Both the position numbers and the translations under genes were made by a program. A DNA stretch of 64,000 nt from Thermovibrio sp. (GTDB lineage Bacteria; Aquificota; Aquificia; Desulfurobacteriales; Desulfurobacteriaceae), in NCBI GenBank assembly GCA_015490195.1, contig WFYG01000018.1:60675-124674 (forward strand). The letters run 5' to 3'. Shown here one piece after another: positions 21,689-31,362 of this stretch (positions within the stretch are counted from its first letter, which is position 1; every line of letters starts with the position of its first letter). A model generated the notes under the pieces. The model was not told where the DNA came from, did no database searches, and saw only the letters and a list, made by a program, of their open reading frames with translations.

Positions 21689-23389
21689 TTAGTACTTCCT
21701 TTCCTCTGGTAGGAACTTTGTAATTGTTACCGGCTTCCAGGAGAGCTCGTAGGTTCCATCCTCTTTTAACTTAACAACAGAGTGCTTCAGGAAGTTCTTA
21801 TCGTCCCTCTTTGGGTAGTCCTTCCTCGCGTGAGCCCCCCTGCTCTCTTTCCTCTCAATTGCAGGAACGGCAATGGCTGGAGCCAGGTCAACGAGGTTTA
21901 AGAATTCAAGTGCTGTTATCAGGTCTGTGTTGAACTTCTTGCTGGTATCGTAAACCTTAACGTGTTTGGCCCTTTCCTTAATCTCCATCACTTTCTCAAG
22001 TCCTTCTCTCATAGACTTTTCTTCTCTGAAGACGCCAAAGTGCTTCATCATAACGTTGCCCAACTCTTTCCTTAAGTCGGCAACCTTTTCCTTTCCATCT
22101 GCTTCCATAAGCTCCAGTATTCTCTTTTCATCGTCTTTTGCCTTTGCAACAGACGGGTTTGTTTCTGGAGCTTCATCTGCATATTTAACTGCCTCAAGGG
22201 CTGTAAGCCTTCCGTAAACGAGAACGTCAAGTAGGGAATTGCCGCCTAACCTGTTTGCACCGTGGACGGAGATGCAGGCACACTCACCTGCAGCGTAAAG
22301 CCCTTTAATCGGGGTTCTTCCCAGCTTATCTGCATCAATCCCACCCATTGAGTAGTGGGCAGTTGGGGCAATGGGAATCGGCTCCTTAACCGGGTCAACC
22401 CCCTCGTAGAGGATTGCGTGTTCCCTTGTCTGTGGGAGCCTTTCGTTTATCTTCTCTTCTCCTAAATGGGTAAGGTCTAAACAGATGTAGTCGCCGTTTG
22501 GTCCACATCCCCTTCCCTCGTCTATCTCCGTCTGAATAGCCCTTGCAACAATGTCTCTTGGGGCAAGCTCCATCTTCTCAGGAGCATACCTCTTCATAAA
22601 ACGCTCGCCGTCTTTGTTCCTTAAGTATCCGCCCTCTCCGCGGGCACCTTCAGTGACCAGAATTCCCGTTTTTGCAAGTCCCGTTGGGTGGAACTGGATA
22701 AACTCCATATCCTTAAGCGGTAAACCTGCTCTTAGAGCGGCGGCGGTTCCGTCTCCAGTGTTTCCAAGGGCGTTTGAAGTTCTATTCCAGTAAACCCTTG
22801 CATGTCCACCTGTTGCCAGGATTACCGCTTTAGTCTTTATGAGGTGAACACCGCCGTTCCTTATGTCCCAGGCCGTTATTCCCTCTACCCTTTCGCCGTT
22901 GTGGATTATTGAGAGGAGGAACCACTCGTTTAAAAATGTTACGTTGTTCTTGAGGCACTGTTCGTAGAGGGTCTGGAGTATGTAGAAGCCTGTTTTGTCA
23001 GCAGCGTAGCAGGTTCTTGGGAAAGAAGCTCCACCGAACGGCCTCTGGGCAATCCTTCCGTCTGGCCGCCTTGAAAATGGAACACCCCTGTGGGCTATGT
23101 CGTATATAACGGCGGCCCCCATTTTGCACATTATGTCAACGGCGTCCTGATCTGCCAAGAAGTCGCTACCCTTTACCGTATCGTAGGCGTGGGCTTCGGG
23201 GCTGTCTCCAACTGAGTGGGTTAAAACGGCGTTAATTCCACCCTCTGCAGCTCCGGTATGGGAACGGGTGGGGTATACCTTTGTCATAACGGCCACTTTT
23301 AGTATCGTATTCTCCGCCGCCCAGAGAGCTGCGTATAGACCGGCTCCACCGCCTCCTACGATTACTATGTCGTAGTCAAGCTCTACCAT
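21689..23389 (-). CDS. Fumarate reductase/succinate dehydrogenase flavoprotein subunit, copy 1
   Basis: [48 protein letters not shown]. Confidence 0.97.
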   Translation of the reverse strand: MVELDYDIVIVGGGGAGLYAALWAAENTILKVAVMTKVYPTRSHTGAAEGGINAVLTHSVGDSPEAHAYDTVKGSDFLADQDAVDIMCKMGAAVIYDIAHRGVPFSRRPDGRIAQRPFGGASFPRTCYAADKTGFYILQTLYEQCLKNNVTFLNEWFLLSIIHNGERVEGITAWDIRNGGVHLIKTKAVILATGGHARVYWNRTSNALGNTGDGTAAALRAGLPLKDMEFIQFHPTGLAKTGILVTEGARGEGGYLRNKDGERFMKRYAPEKMELAPRDIVARAIQTEIDEGRGCGPNGDYICLDLTHLGEEKINERLPQTREHAILYEGVDPVKEPIPIAPTAHYSMGGIDADKLGRTPIKGLYAAGECACISVHGANRLGGNSLLDVLVYGRLTALEAVKYADEAPETNPSVAKAKDDEKRILELMEADGKEKVADLRKELGNVMMKHFGVFREEKSMREGLEKVMEIKERAKHVKVYDTSKKFNTDLITALEFLNLVDLAPAIAVPAIERKESRGAHARKDYPKRDDKNFLKHSVVKLKEDGTYELSWKPVTITKFLPEERKY

Positions 23390-23581
23390 ATATGAAACCT
23401 CCGGAAGATAAAGTTATAAGCATTTTATGAAAATTAAGAGCTTCTTAAAATTTTACAAAATTTTTACAAATAGTTAAACTGGAACGATTTATCCGTTGAA
23501 AATTCTGTTTTTCGCGTGTTTTCTATAATTTTTCAAAGGCAATAAAAGAATTAAAGAAATTTCATAAAGCAAGGAGGACCT

Positions 23582-25282
23582 ATGCTTCAGTTTGACATTT
23601 TAATCGTTGGGGCTGGGGGTGCCGGTCTTTACGCTGCCCTTGAAACGAGTAAAAGGAAAGGGTTGTCTGTAGCTGTTCTCTCTAAGGTTTATCCTACCCG
23701 GTCACACACGGGGGCTGCCCAGGGTGGTATAAACGCCGCCCTTGGAAACGTTGCTCCAGATAGCCCTGAGAAACACGCCTACGACACAGTGAAAGGTAGC
23801 GACTTTTTAGCTGATCAGGATGCTGTTGAGCTAATGTGTGAAATGGCTCCAAAAATCATAAGGGAAATGGAGCACATGGGTCTTCCATTCTCAAGACTCA
23901 AAGATGGGAGAATTGCGCAAAGGCCGTTCGGTGGAGCTTCCTTTCCGAGAACGTGTTACGCTGCCGATAAGACAGGTCACGTTATGCTCCAGACCCTCTA
24001 TGAGCAGTGTTTGAAAAACGGAGTGAAGTTTCTTAACGAGTGGTTTCTCCTATCAGTTGTTCACAACGGAGATAGGGTCTCTGGTGTTGTTGCAATGGAC
24101 TTGAGGACTGGGGGTGTTCACGGGATCAGAGCAAAGGCTGTAATCCTGGCAACAGGAGGACACGCGAGAGTTTACTGGAATAGAACTTCTAATGCCCTTG
24201 GAAATACTGGAGACGGAACAGCTGCCGTTTTAAGGGCCGGTTTGCCTCTGAAAGATATGGAGTTTGTCCAGTTTCACCCGACAGGTTTGAGGAGGACGGG
24301 TATTCTCGTTACTGAGGGTGCCCGTGGAGAGGGCGGTTACCTGATTAACAATAAAGGTGAAAGGTTTATGAAAAAGTATGCTCCTGAAAAGATGGAGCTT
24401 GCTCCGAGGGATATGGTTTCAAGGGCTATAGAGACGGAGATAATGGAGGGAAGGGGATTTAGAGATGATGAGGGAAACGAGTTTGTCTACCTTGACTTGA
24501 GGCACCTTGGAAGGAAGAAGATTCTTGAGAGGCTTCCTCAGATAAGGGAGCTGGCCATTGACTTTGAAGGTGTTGATCCTATAGAGGAACCCATTCCCGT
24601 TCGGCCGACTGCCCACTACTCAATGGGTGGGATTGATGCAGATAAGCTGGGAAGAACCCCGATTAAAGGGCTTTACGCTGCAGGTGAGTGTGCCTGCATC
24701 TCCGTCCACGGTGCAAATAGACTTGGTGGGAACTCACTCCTTGACATAGTTGTTTTCGGGAAACTCTCTGGCGAGGATGCCATCAACTATGTTTCAGAAA
24801 TTGGTTTTGCTCCCTTTGATGAATCTGAAGTTAAGAAGGAAGAGGAGAGGATTGACAGTCTGTTTTCTTCAGACGGAAAAGAGAAGCTGGTAGATCTGAG
24901 GAGTGAGCTTAGTGACGTTATGAGCTATGGCGCCGGCATTTTCAGGGAAGAGAAGAGGATGAGGGAAGCCCTTGAGAAGGTAAGGGAGATTAAGGAAAGG
25001 GCTAAACACGTTAAGGTTTACGATGGGGAGAGGACCTTTAACACGAATCTACAGCAGACCTTAGAGTTTTTAAACCTTGTTGATATTGCCGAAACGATAG
25101 TTCTTCCGGCTCTGGAGAGGAAGGAGAGCAGGGGAGCTCACTACAGGACGGATTATCCGAAGAGGGACGATGAGAACTTCCTGAAACACTCAGTTGTTGA
25201 GAGAGGAGAGGATGGGGAGCTCCGCCTCTCATGGAAGCCCGTCGTAATCACCAAATACCAGCCAGAGGAGAGGAAGTATTAA
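23582..25282 (+). CDS. Fumarate reductase/succinate dehydrogenase flavoprotein subunit, copy 2
   Basis: Same length (566 aa) and closely similar to copy 1: [28 protein letters not shown]. Confidence 0.97.
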   Translation: MLQFDILIVGAGGAGLYAALETSKRKGLSVAVLSKVYPTRSHTGAAQGGINAALGNVAPDSPEKHAYDTVKGSDFLADQDAVELMCEMAPKIIREMEHMGLPFSRLKDGRIAQRPFGGASFPRTCYAADKTGHVMLQTLYEQCLKNGVKFLNEWFLLSVVHNGDRVSGVVAMDLRTGGVHGIRAKAVILATGGHARVYWNRTSNALGNTGDGTAAVLRAGLPLKDMEFVQFHPTGLRRTGILVTEGARGEGGYLINNKGERFMKKYAPEKMELAPRDMVSRAIETEIMEGRGFRDDEGNEFVYLDLRHLGRKKILERLPQIRELAIDFEGVDPIEEPIPVRPTAHYSMGGIDADKLGRTPIKGLYAAGECACISVHGANRLGGNSLLDIVVFGKLSGEDAINYVSEIGFAPFDESEVKKEEERIDSLFSSDGKEKLVDLRSELSDVMSYGAGIFREEKRMREALEKVREIKERAKHVKVYDGERTFNTNLQQTLEFLNLVDIAETIVLPALERKESRGAHYRTDYPKRDDENFLKHSVVERGEDGELRLSWKPVVITKYQPEERKY

Positions 25283-25292
25283 GGGGGATAGA

Positions 25293-26258
25293 ATGGAGAA
25301 GAGAGAGGTTCTTTTCAGAATAAAGCGTTTTAACCCTAAAAAGGACGAAAAGCCTTACTTTCAGGAGTATAAGTTAACTGTTCCAAAGGGTATGACGGTT
25401 CTTGAGGCCCTTCAACAGATAAAGGATACTCAAGATCCAACCCTTGCTTTCAGGGCTTTCTGCAGGAGCGCAATCTGCGGCTCCTGTGCCGTTAAGGTAA
25501 ACGGTTTCCCAAAACTTGCCTGCAAAACCCAGATTTTCAACGAGCTTGACAAGTTTGGAACGGATACCTTAACACTTGAACCCCTTGATAACATGGAGAT
25601 TATAAGAGACCTGATTGTTGACTGGGATAAGCCCTTTAAGAGAATGGAAGAGATGAAGCCCTGGTTGGTTCCAGACCCTGAGGTTGTTCCAAAAACCTTA
25701 GACGAGGAGAGTAGAGTTTATCCCAACGAACTTAAGAAGTTTGACTCCTTCACAGACTGTATTCTCTGCACTTCTTGTTTCTCCTCCTGTACGGCCACTC
25801 AGATTGACGAGAACTACGGTGGACCGTTCCAGCTTGCGAGGGTTTACAGGTTTGCAGTTGATCCTAGGGACGCCCTGAAGGCTGAAAGGTCAAAAATTGG
25901 CTACGCCTTTGATATGTGGAACTGTGTTCGTTGCAACAAGTGTGCAGACGTCTGTCCCAAACACATCTCTCCCGTTGATGGGATTATGAAGTTGAGAGGT
26001 CTTTCCATAGATGTTGGCCTGAAAGACAACCCAGGAGCAAGGCACGTTATGGCCTTCTACAAATCCCTACTTGAGTCCGGTATGCTCAACGAGGTTCTTC
26101 TTCCCCTTAGAACTAAAGGAATCAAGGGAGTTCTTGAGAACCTGCCTGTTGGAATAAAGATGATCCTCAGAGGGAAAGCCCACTCGCCGGTTATGAAGCC
26201 GATTGGAGAGCACGAAACACTTATTAAGGTGATGAAGGCCGCTATGGAGGTGGAGTGA
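25293..26258 (+). CDS. Fumarate reductase/succinate dehydrogenase iron-sulfur subunit, copy 2
   Basis: FCRSAICGSCAVKVNG, CILCTSCFSSC, CVRCNKCADVCPKHI. Confidence 0.93.
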   Translation: MEKREVLFRIKRFNPKKDEKPYFQEYKLTVPKGMTVLEALQQIKDTQDPTLAFRAFCRSAICGSCAVKVNGFPKLACKTQIFNELDKFGTDTLTLEPLDNMEIIRDLIVDWDKPFKRMEEMKPWLVPDPEVVPKTLDEESRVYPNELKKFDSFTDCILCTSCFSSCTATQIDENYGGPFQLARVYRFAVDPRDALKAERSKIGYAFDMWNCVRCNKCADVCPKHISPVDGIMKLRGLSIDVGLKDNPGARHVMAFYKSLLESGMLNEVLLPLRTKGIKGVLENLPVGIKMILRGKAHSPVMKPIGEHETLIKVMKAAMEVE

Positions 26259-27115
26259 TGGGTAGATACGCCTTTTATCCGGGATGTGCTGCTAAGGGGG
26301 CTTCCAAGGAGCTCTACGAGTCAACCGTTGCCGTTGCTGAAAAGCTTGGAATAGAACTTGTTGAACTTCCACAGTTCAGCTGTTGCGGTGCTGGGGTTTT
26401 AGAAGAGGTTAAAGAAGCCGTTGACCTTGCCGTTAATGCAAGGAACCTTGCATACGCAGAAAAGGAAGGTCTGGACATAGTGACCGTTTGTAGCACCTGC
26501 CTTTTAGTCCTGAGGAAGACCAAGTATTTACTTGATAACGATGAAGATCTGAAAGAAGAGGTGAACGAAATTCTTTCTGAAGCTGGCCTTGAGTATAAGG
26601 GGACTGTTGACGTTAAACACTTCCACTGGGTTCTTTTAGAGGAGTTCGGAGAGGAGGGGCTTAGAAAAAGGGTTGTTAAGCCGCTTTCTAACTTAAAGGT
26701 CTATCCCTACTACGGCTGCCACACTGTAAGGCCTGAGAGTATTTTAGGTTTTGAGCCTTCAGAGAACCCTCAGTCTTTGGAGAAGATTATAAAAGCCCTT
26801 GGAGCTGAGCCCGTTTCCGGGGAGAGGAGACTTGAGTGTTGCGGTTTCCACGCCTTCTGGCCTGCTCCAAAAATGAGTATGAAGTTAACCGGTTTAAACC
26901 TTTTAGACGCCAGAAGAAACGGAGCAAACTGTATGACAACTCCCTGTCCTCTCTGCCACATGAACCTTGACGCAAACCAGTCAAGGGCACTAAAGGAAGT
27001 AGGAGAGAGCTTTAAGTTGCCAGTTCTTCACGTTCCACAGCTTGTTGGATTGGCCCTTGGAATTGAACCTAAGAAACTGGGACTTCACAGGAATATCGTT
27101 CCCGTTAACTGCTGA
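26255..27115 (+). CDS. Heterodisulfide reductase subunit B-like subunit, copy 2
   Basis: YPGCAAKG, FSCCGAG, LECCGFHAFW, TPCPLCHMN. Confidence 0.85.
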   Translation: MMGRYAFYPGCAAKGASKELYESTVAVAEKLGIELVELPQFSCCGAGVLEEVKEAVDLAVNARNLAYAEKEGLDIVTVCSTCLLVLRKTKYLLDNDEDLKEEVNEILSEAGLEYKGTVDVKHFHWVLLEEFGEEGLRKRVVKPLSNLKVYPYYGCHTVRPESILGFEPSENPQSLEKIIKALGAEPVSGERRLECCGFHAFWPAPKMSMKLTGLNLLDARRNGANCMTTPCPLCHMNLDANQSRALKEVGESFKLPVLHVPQLVGLALGIEPKKLGLHRNIVPVNC

Positions 27116-27117
27116 TT

Positions 27118-27145
27118 GGGAGAGGGAGCTCCCCTCCCTTTCATT
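27118..27145 (+). terminator. Hairpin terminator after frd operon 2, built around a GGAGCTCC copy
   Basis: GGGAGAGGGAGCTCCCCTCCC followed by TTTCATTT. Confidence 0.6.
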
Positions 27146-27209
27146 TAACTATCTCTGATTCCCGCCTTTTTGTAGGATAATTACCTTACCCTTTAAAACG
27201 GAGGGAAGA

Positions 27210-28877
27210 ATGGTTACTCTCCTCTTCGTTATCGCTGCGGTTGTTCTGTTAATAGCCTACTTCACATACGGACGGTTTTTAAGGGATAAGGTCTTTGGCT
27301 TGAAGAAAGATGCCAGAACGCCTGCCCACGAGCTAAAAGACGGAGTTGACTACGTTCCGGCACCTGCTCCTGTCCTTTTAGGCCACCACTTCTCCTCTAT
27401 CGCCGGTGCAGGGCCGATAGTTGGCCCAATAACTGCAGCTTCCTCTTGGGGATGGCTTCCTGCCTACCTGTGGGTTCTAATCGGAAACGTCTTCATAGGC
27501 GGCGTCCACGATATGAGCTCAATTGTCGCCTCCGTTCGGAACATGGCAAAGTCAATTGCAGAGATTGGGGGCAGATACCTATCAAAAAGGGCCGGTTTCC
27601 TTTTTAAACTCTTCATCTGGCTTGCCCTCCTCTACGTTGTTGCCGTCTTCATAAACGTTGCCCAGATAACCTTCAACGCTAAAGTTCCGTTAGTTGAGGG
27701 CGGCAAAGTTGTCTCTCTCCTTCCCATTGGTGGAGGAGTTGCAACCTCTGCAGTTATCTACATCTTTCTGGCCGTTCTCTTCGGAATTTCTGTCTACAGA
27801 TTTGGTCTTTCCCTTAAGTGGGCTACTGTCATTTTCGTTGTCCTTGTCTACATTGCCGTTTACATTGGTCAGCTCTTTCCCATAAACCTCTCTCCGGCAG
27901 TCTGGAACATCATCCTCCTCATCTACGTTGCTGTTGCCTCAGTAACTCCCGTCTGGATACTCCTCCAGCCCAGAGACTACCTCTCAAGCTTCCTCCTCTA
28001 CGGTGCTGTTATAGGTGCAGGCCTTGGAATTCTCCTCTCCTTCGGTAATTTCCAGCCTCACATTTCGGCCTACTTGGGATTTAACAGCGATATAGGGCCT
28101 TTAGTTCCGCTCCTTTTCGTTGTTATAGCCTGCGGTTCAATATCCGGCTTCCACTCTTTAGTTGGCTCTGGAACAACCTCTAAACAGCTTGATAAGGAGA
28201 CAGATGCCCTTCCCGTTGGCTACGGAGCAATGCTCTTAGAAGGTCTGGTTGCTGTTATGTCTGTTATTTTCGTTCTCATCCTTACAGTTCCTGAGTTTCA
28301 CATTCTTAAGAAAAACGTTGCGGCCATTTACGGAACGGGAGTTGGAAGGTTTATGGCAGTTCTGGGAATTCCTGAGAAGATTGGAGTTGCCTTTGGAATG
28401 CTTGCCCTCTCCTCCTTTGTTCTAACCAGCACAGATACGGGAACGAGGCTCGCAAGGTACGTTTTCACAGAGCTTACAGGAATAACAAACAGGTTTGTTG
28501 CCACCGGCGTTTCACTCATCATTCCAGCTTTCCTCGTCTTTCTCAAGTATAGAGATCCTGCCACCGGAAAGCTCCTTCCCGTCTGGAAGGCCCTCTGGCC
28601 TGTTTTTGGGGCTACAAATCAGCTGATTGCTGCCCTTTCCCTTTTCGTCGTTATGGTCTGGATGATAAAGACCGGAAGGGGAAAATACTGGTTCGTTACG
28701 GGAATTCCGTCCCTCTTTATGGCCGTTATCACCGTTTGGGCACTTGTTATGCTCTTTGTTAAGTGGAAGTTTACAGTTATAGGAATTGCTGCCCTTGTTC
28801 AGGTTTTCCTTGCCCTCTGGATATTCTACGAGGGCTTTTTAGCTCTTAAAAAGCTTAAAGAGGAGAGTAATGGCTGA
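27210..28877 (+). CDS. Carbon starvation protein CstA-family peptide/pyruvate transporter
   Basis: PAPAPVLLGHHFSSIAGAGPIVGPI, GVHDM, LVGSGTTSKQ, TDTGTRLARY. Confidence 0.95.
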   Translation: MVTLLFVIAAVVLLIAYFTYGRFLRDKVFGLKKDARTPAHELKDGVDYVPAPAPVLLGHHFSSIAGAGPIVGPITAASSWGWLPAYLWVLIGNVFIGGVHDMSSIVASVRNMAKSIAEIGGRYLSKRAGFLFKLFIWLALLYVVAVFINVAQITFNAKVPLVEGGKVVSLLPIGGGVATSAVIYIFLAVLFGISVYRFGLSLKWATVIFVVLVYIAVYIGQLFPINLSPAVWNIILLIYVAVASVTPVWILLQPRDYLSSFLLYGAVIGAGLGILLSFGNFQPHISAYLGFNSDIGPLVPLLFVVIACGSISGFHSLVGSGTTSKQLDKETDALPVGYGAMLLEGLVAVMSVIFVLILTVPEFHILKKNVAAIYGTGVGRFMAVLGIPEKIGVAFGMLALSSFVLTSTDTGTRLARYVFTELTGITNRFVATGVSLIIPAFLVFLKYRDPATGKLLPVWKALWPVFGATNQLIAALSLFVVMVWMIKTGRGKYWFVTGIPSLFMAVITVWALVMLFVKWKFTVIGIAALVQVFLALWIFYEGFLALKKLKEESNG

Positions 28878-29214
28878 GGCTAAGAGTTTTGGCGAGAAAC
28901 TCTTTTTCATCGCAACGGGGGTGAGGCTCCACGCAAAAGAGTATTTCTTAAGGGCTACAGGGCTTTTTAAGAAGTATGAATACTGCATAGCTTTTCCCTC
29001 TATCCCTGAAGGGCTCAAGGCTGAGAAGCTCCTGAAGGACTTTAAGGCTGTTTCTATTCCCATTCCCGATGAGATATTTGAAGGGTGCGGCGTTGGGGTT
29101 CTAGTCAGGGAAGAAGACCTTGATAGACTGCTCAAGTTCTTCAAGGAGAAGGGAGTCCTCGTTTCCGGAGTTTTTAAGAGAGAAGGGGATAGATTTGTAG
29201 AGGTGAAGAGGTGA
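28870..29214 (+). CDS. DUF3343-like putative Se/S carrier protein
   Basis: 114 aa, SIPEGLKAEKLLKDF...VSIPIPDEIFEGCGVGVLV; end overlaps gpsA. Confidence 0.6.
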   Translation: MAEAKSFGEKLFFIATGVRLHAKEYFLRATGLFKKYEYCIAFPSIPEGLKAEKLLKDFKAVSIPIPDEIFEGCGVGVLVREEDLDRLLKFFKEKGVLVSGVFKREGDRFVEVKR

Positions 29215-30188
29215 AGCTGGCCGTTTTAGGCTCTGGAAGCTGGGGATCTGCCCTTGCTATCCACTTTGGCAGAAACGGTTCTGAGGTTTTCCAGTGGTGC
29301 CGTGAGAAGGATGTGGCGGAAGTTATAAACAGGGAGAGGGAGAATCCTGTTTTTCTGAAGGGTTTTAGGTATCCTGAAACTGTTGTGGCTACAGATTCAG
29401 TTAAGGAAGCAGTTTCAGGGGCAGACGTTGTCTTTTCCGTTATCCCTGCCCAGTTTACTCCCTCTTTCTGGGAAGAGCACAAGGGTTTAATAGCTTCCAG
29501 ACCCTTAATCTGCGCAAGTAAGGGGATAGAGGTTAAGACTCTAAAGACCCTTTCTCAGAGGTTTGAGGAGATTTTTGGTTCACTTGAAAACTACTACGTC
29601 CTTTCAGGGCCTACATTTGCAAAGGAGATAGCCTCCGGCCTGCCTGCCGCCGCTGTTGTTGCGAATCAGAGTTCAGAGAGAGCTCTTGAGATGGTTAAGA
29701 CTCTCAACACTCCCTCTTTCAGGCTCTACGCCTCTTCTGATGTTCTTGGGGTGGAGCTCGGGGGAGCTCTCAAGAACGTGATAGCCATAGCAACGGGAAT
29801 TTCAGACGGGATGGGCCTTGGGAACAACGCAAGGGCGGCCCTCATAACAAGGGGGCTTCACGAGATAAAGAGGCTGGGAAAAGCCCTTGGAGCAAGGGAA
29901 GAGACCTTTTACGGCCTTTCAGGCGTTGGAGACCTTGTTCTCACCTGTACCGGAGACCTTTCAAGGAACAGGCAGTTTGGGCTTTTGGTTGCCAGAGGTG
30001 AAGACTTTGACGGAAAGCAGGTTGTTGAGGGTGTCCATACGGTGAAGGCCGTTGTTAACCTTGCAGAGAAACTCTTTTTAGAGATGCCGATTTCTCACGC
30101 TGTCTATAAGATTATCTATGAAAAGAGGAACCCCGATGAGGTTATGAGGGAGCTCCTCTCAAGGCCGGTAAAAGAGGAGACACTTTAA
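29211..30188 (+). CDS. gpsA: Glycerol-3-phosphate dehydrogenase [NAD(P)+]
   Basis: AVLGSGSWGSALAIHF, SGPTFAKEIASGLPAA, GLSGVGDLVLTCTGDLSRNR. Confidence 0.97.
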   Translation: MKLAVLGSGSWGSALAIHFGRNGSEVFQWCREKDVAEVINRERENPVFLKGFRYPETVVATDSVKEAVSGADVVFSVIPAQFTPSFWEEHKGLIASRPLICASKGIEVKTLKTLSQRFEEIFGSLENYYVLSGPTFAKEIASGLPAAAVVANQSSERALEMVKTLNTPSFRLYASSDVLGVELGGALKNVIAIATGISDGMGLGNNARAALITRGLHEIKRLGKALGAREETFYGLSGVGDLVLTCTGDLSRNRQFGLLVARGEDFDGKQVVEGVHTVKAVVNLAEKLFLEMPISHAVYKIIYEKRNPDEVMRELLSRPVKEETL

Positions 30189-30649
30189 TGGGATGCTGCA
30201 ACTTTGGAAGAGAGGATGAGTTTTTTCCCTTTGAGGAAGAGGCAAAGAGGTTCATAGAGGGGATACTTCCCCAGTGGAAGGCTGATAGGGAGTTCAGGGT
30301 CAGGACGAAGAAGGAGGAGCTCCGCCAGTTTGTCTCCTCCGTTAAAAACTCCCTTCTCGGCTACCCTGAAGAGGAGAAACTCTCATACCTTGAATGCCTC
30401 CTTGAGAAACCTATACCTGAGGAAAAGAGAGAAGCCTTCTTTTACATATCCCAGAACTACCTGATTCCATTCCTGAAAAGGCTTGTTTACTACAGGGCTA
30501 ATGAACCTGAGGGATTTGAAGATCTGCTCTTCCTTGCCGATGAGATACTGAAGGAGCTCTCAACTTTTAAGAAACTGTTAAGGGAAGAGAAGGTAGAATT
30601 GGCCTTGGACGTTTTAATCTCTGCACTCTACCACCAGATGGAGGGGTAA
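30188..30649 (+). CDS. Conserved hypothetical alpha-helical protein
   Basis: 153 aa ORF tightly packed between gpsA and phoU. Confidence 0.7.
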   Translation: MGCCNFGREDEFFPFEEEAKRFIEGILPQWKADREFRVRTKKEELRQFVSSVKNSLLGYPEEEKLSYLECLLEKPIPEEKREAFFYISQNYLIPFLKRLVYYRANEPEGFEDLLFLADEILKELSTFKKLLREEKVELALDVLISALYHQMEG

Positions 30650-31360
30650 ATGATAGAGCGCTACATAGCAGATCTTGACGAGCTGAAGAAGAGCTTTATT
30701 GAGATGGCCGACATGGCCAAGAAGATCATTAACGATGCAATGGAAGCCCTTATGGAGAGGGATAAGGAAAAGGCCAAGGCCACCTACCAGTTTGACAGGC
30801 TCATAGATATAAAGGAGCTTGAGATTGAGGAGAGGTGCGTCAGGATTCTTGCCCTCTACTCCCCAGAAGCTGCAGACTTGCGGTTTGTTGTTTCTATTTT
30901 AAAAAGCATTGTTGACCTTGAGAGGGTGGGAGACCTTGCAAGGGATATCTGCGAAACGGCCATAAGGCTTGCAGAAGTTCCTCCTATAAAACCTTACGTT
31001 GACCTTCCCAGAATGCTTAAGATAGTTTCTGAGATGCTTAAAGACTCGGTTATGGCACTTTTGAGAGGAGACGTTGAGCTTGCAAAAGAAGTAATAGACA
31101 AAGACGATATTGTTGACAGCTTCTACGAGAGGCTCTTTGACGAGCTTGTTGAGATTTCCCAGAAGAACCCTGAAAACGCAGCGATTGCGGTAAGGCTCAT
31201 ACTTGTTGTTAAGTCTTTGGAAAGGGTGGGAGACCACGCAACAAACATTGCCGAGTATGCCATCTACTACAAAACGGGAGACGTTGTTAAGCACAAAAAG
31301 GCTCAGGAATACCTTAAGAAACTTAAGGAAAAAGAGGCAGAAGGCTCCTCTGAAGGATAG
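30650..31360 (+). CDS. phoU: Phosphate signalling protein PhoU
   Basis: Two helical repeats, LESVGDLARD-like LERVGDLARDICE and LERVGDHATNIAE. Confidence 0.95.
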   Translation: MIERYIADLDELKKSFIEMADMAKKIINDAMEALMERDKEKAKATYQFDRLIDIKELEIEERCVRILALYSPEAADLRFVVSILKSIVDLERVGDLARDICETAIRLAEVPPIKPYVDLPRMLKIVSEMLKDSVMALLRGDVELAKEVIDKDDIVDSFYERLFDELVEISQKNPENAAIAVRLILVVKSLERVGDHATNIAEYAIYYKTGDVVKHKKAQEYLKKLKEKEAEGSSEG

Positions 31361-31362
31361 AA

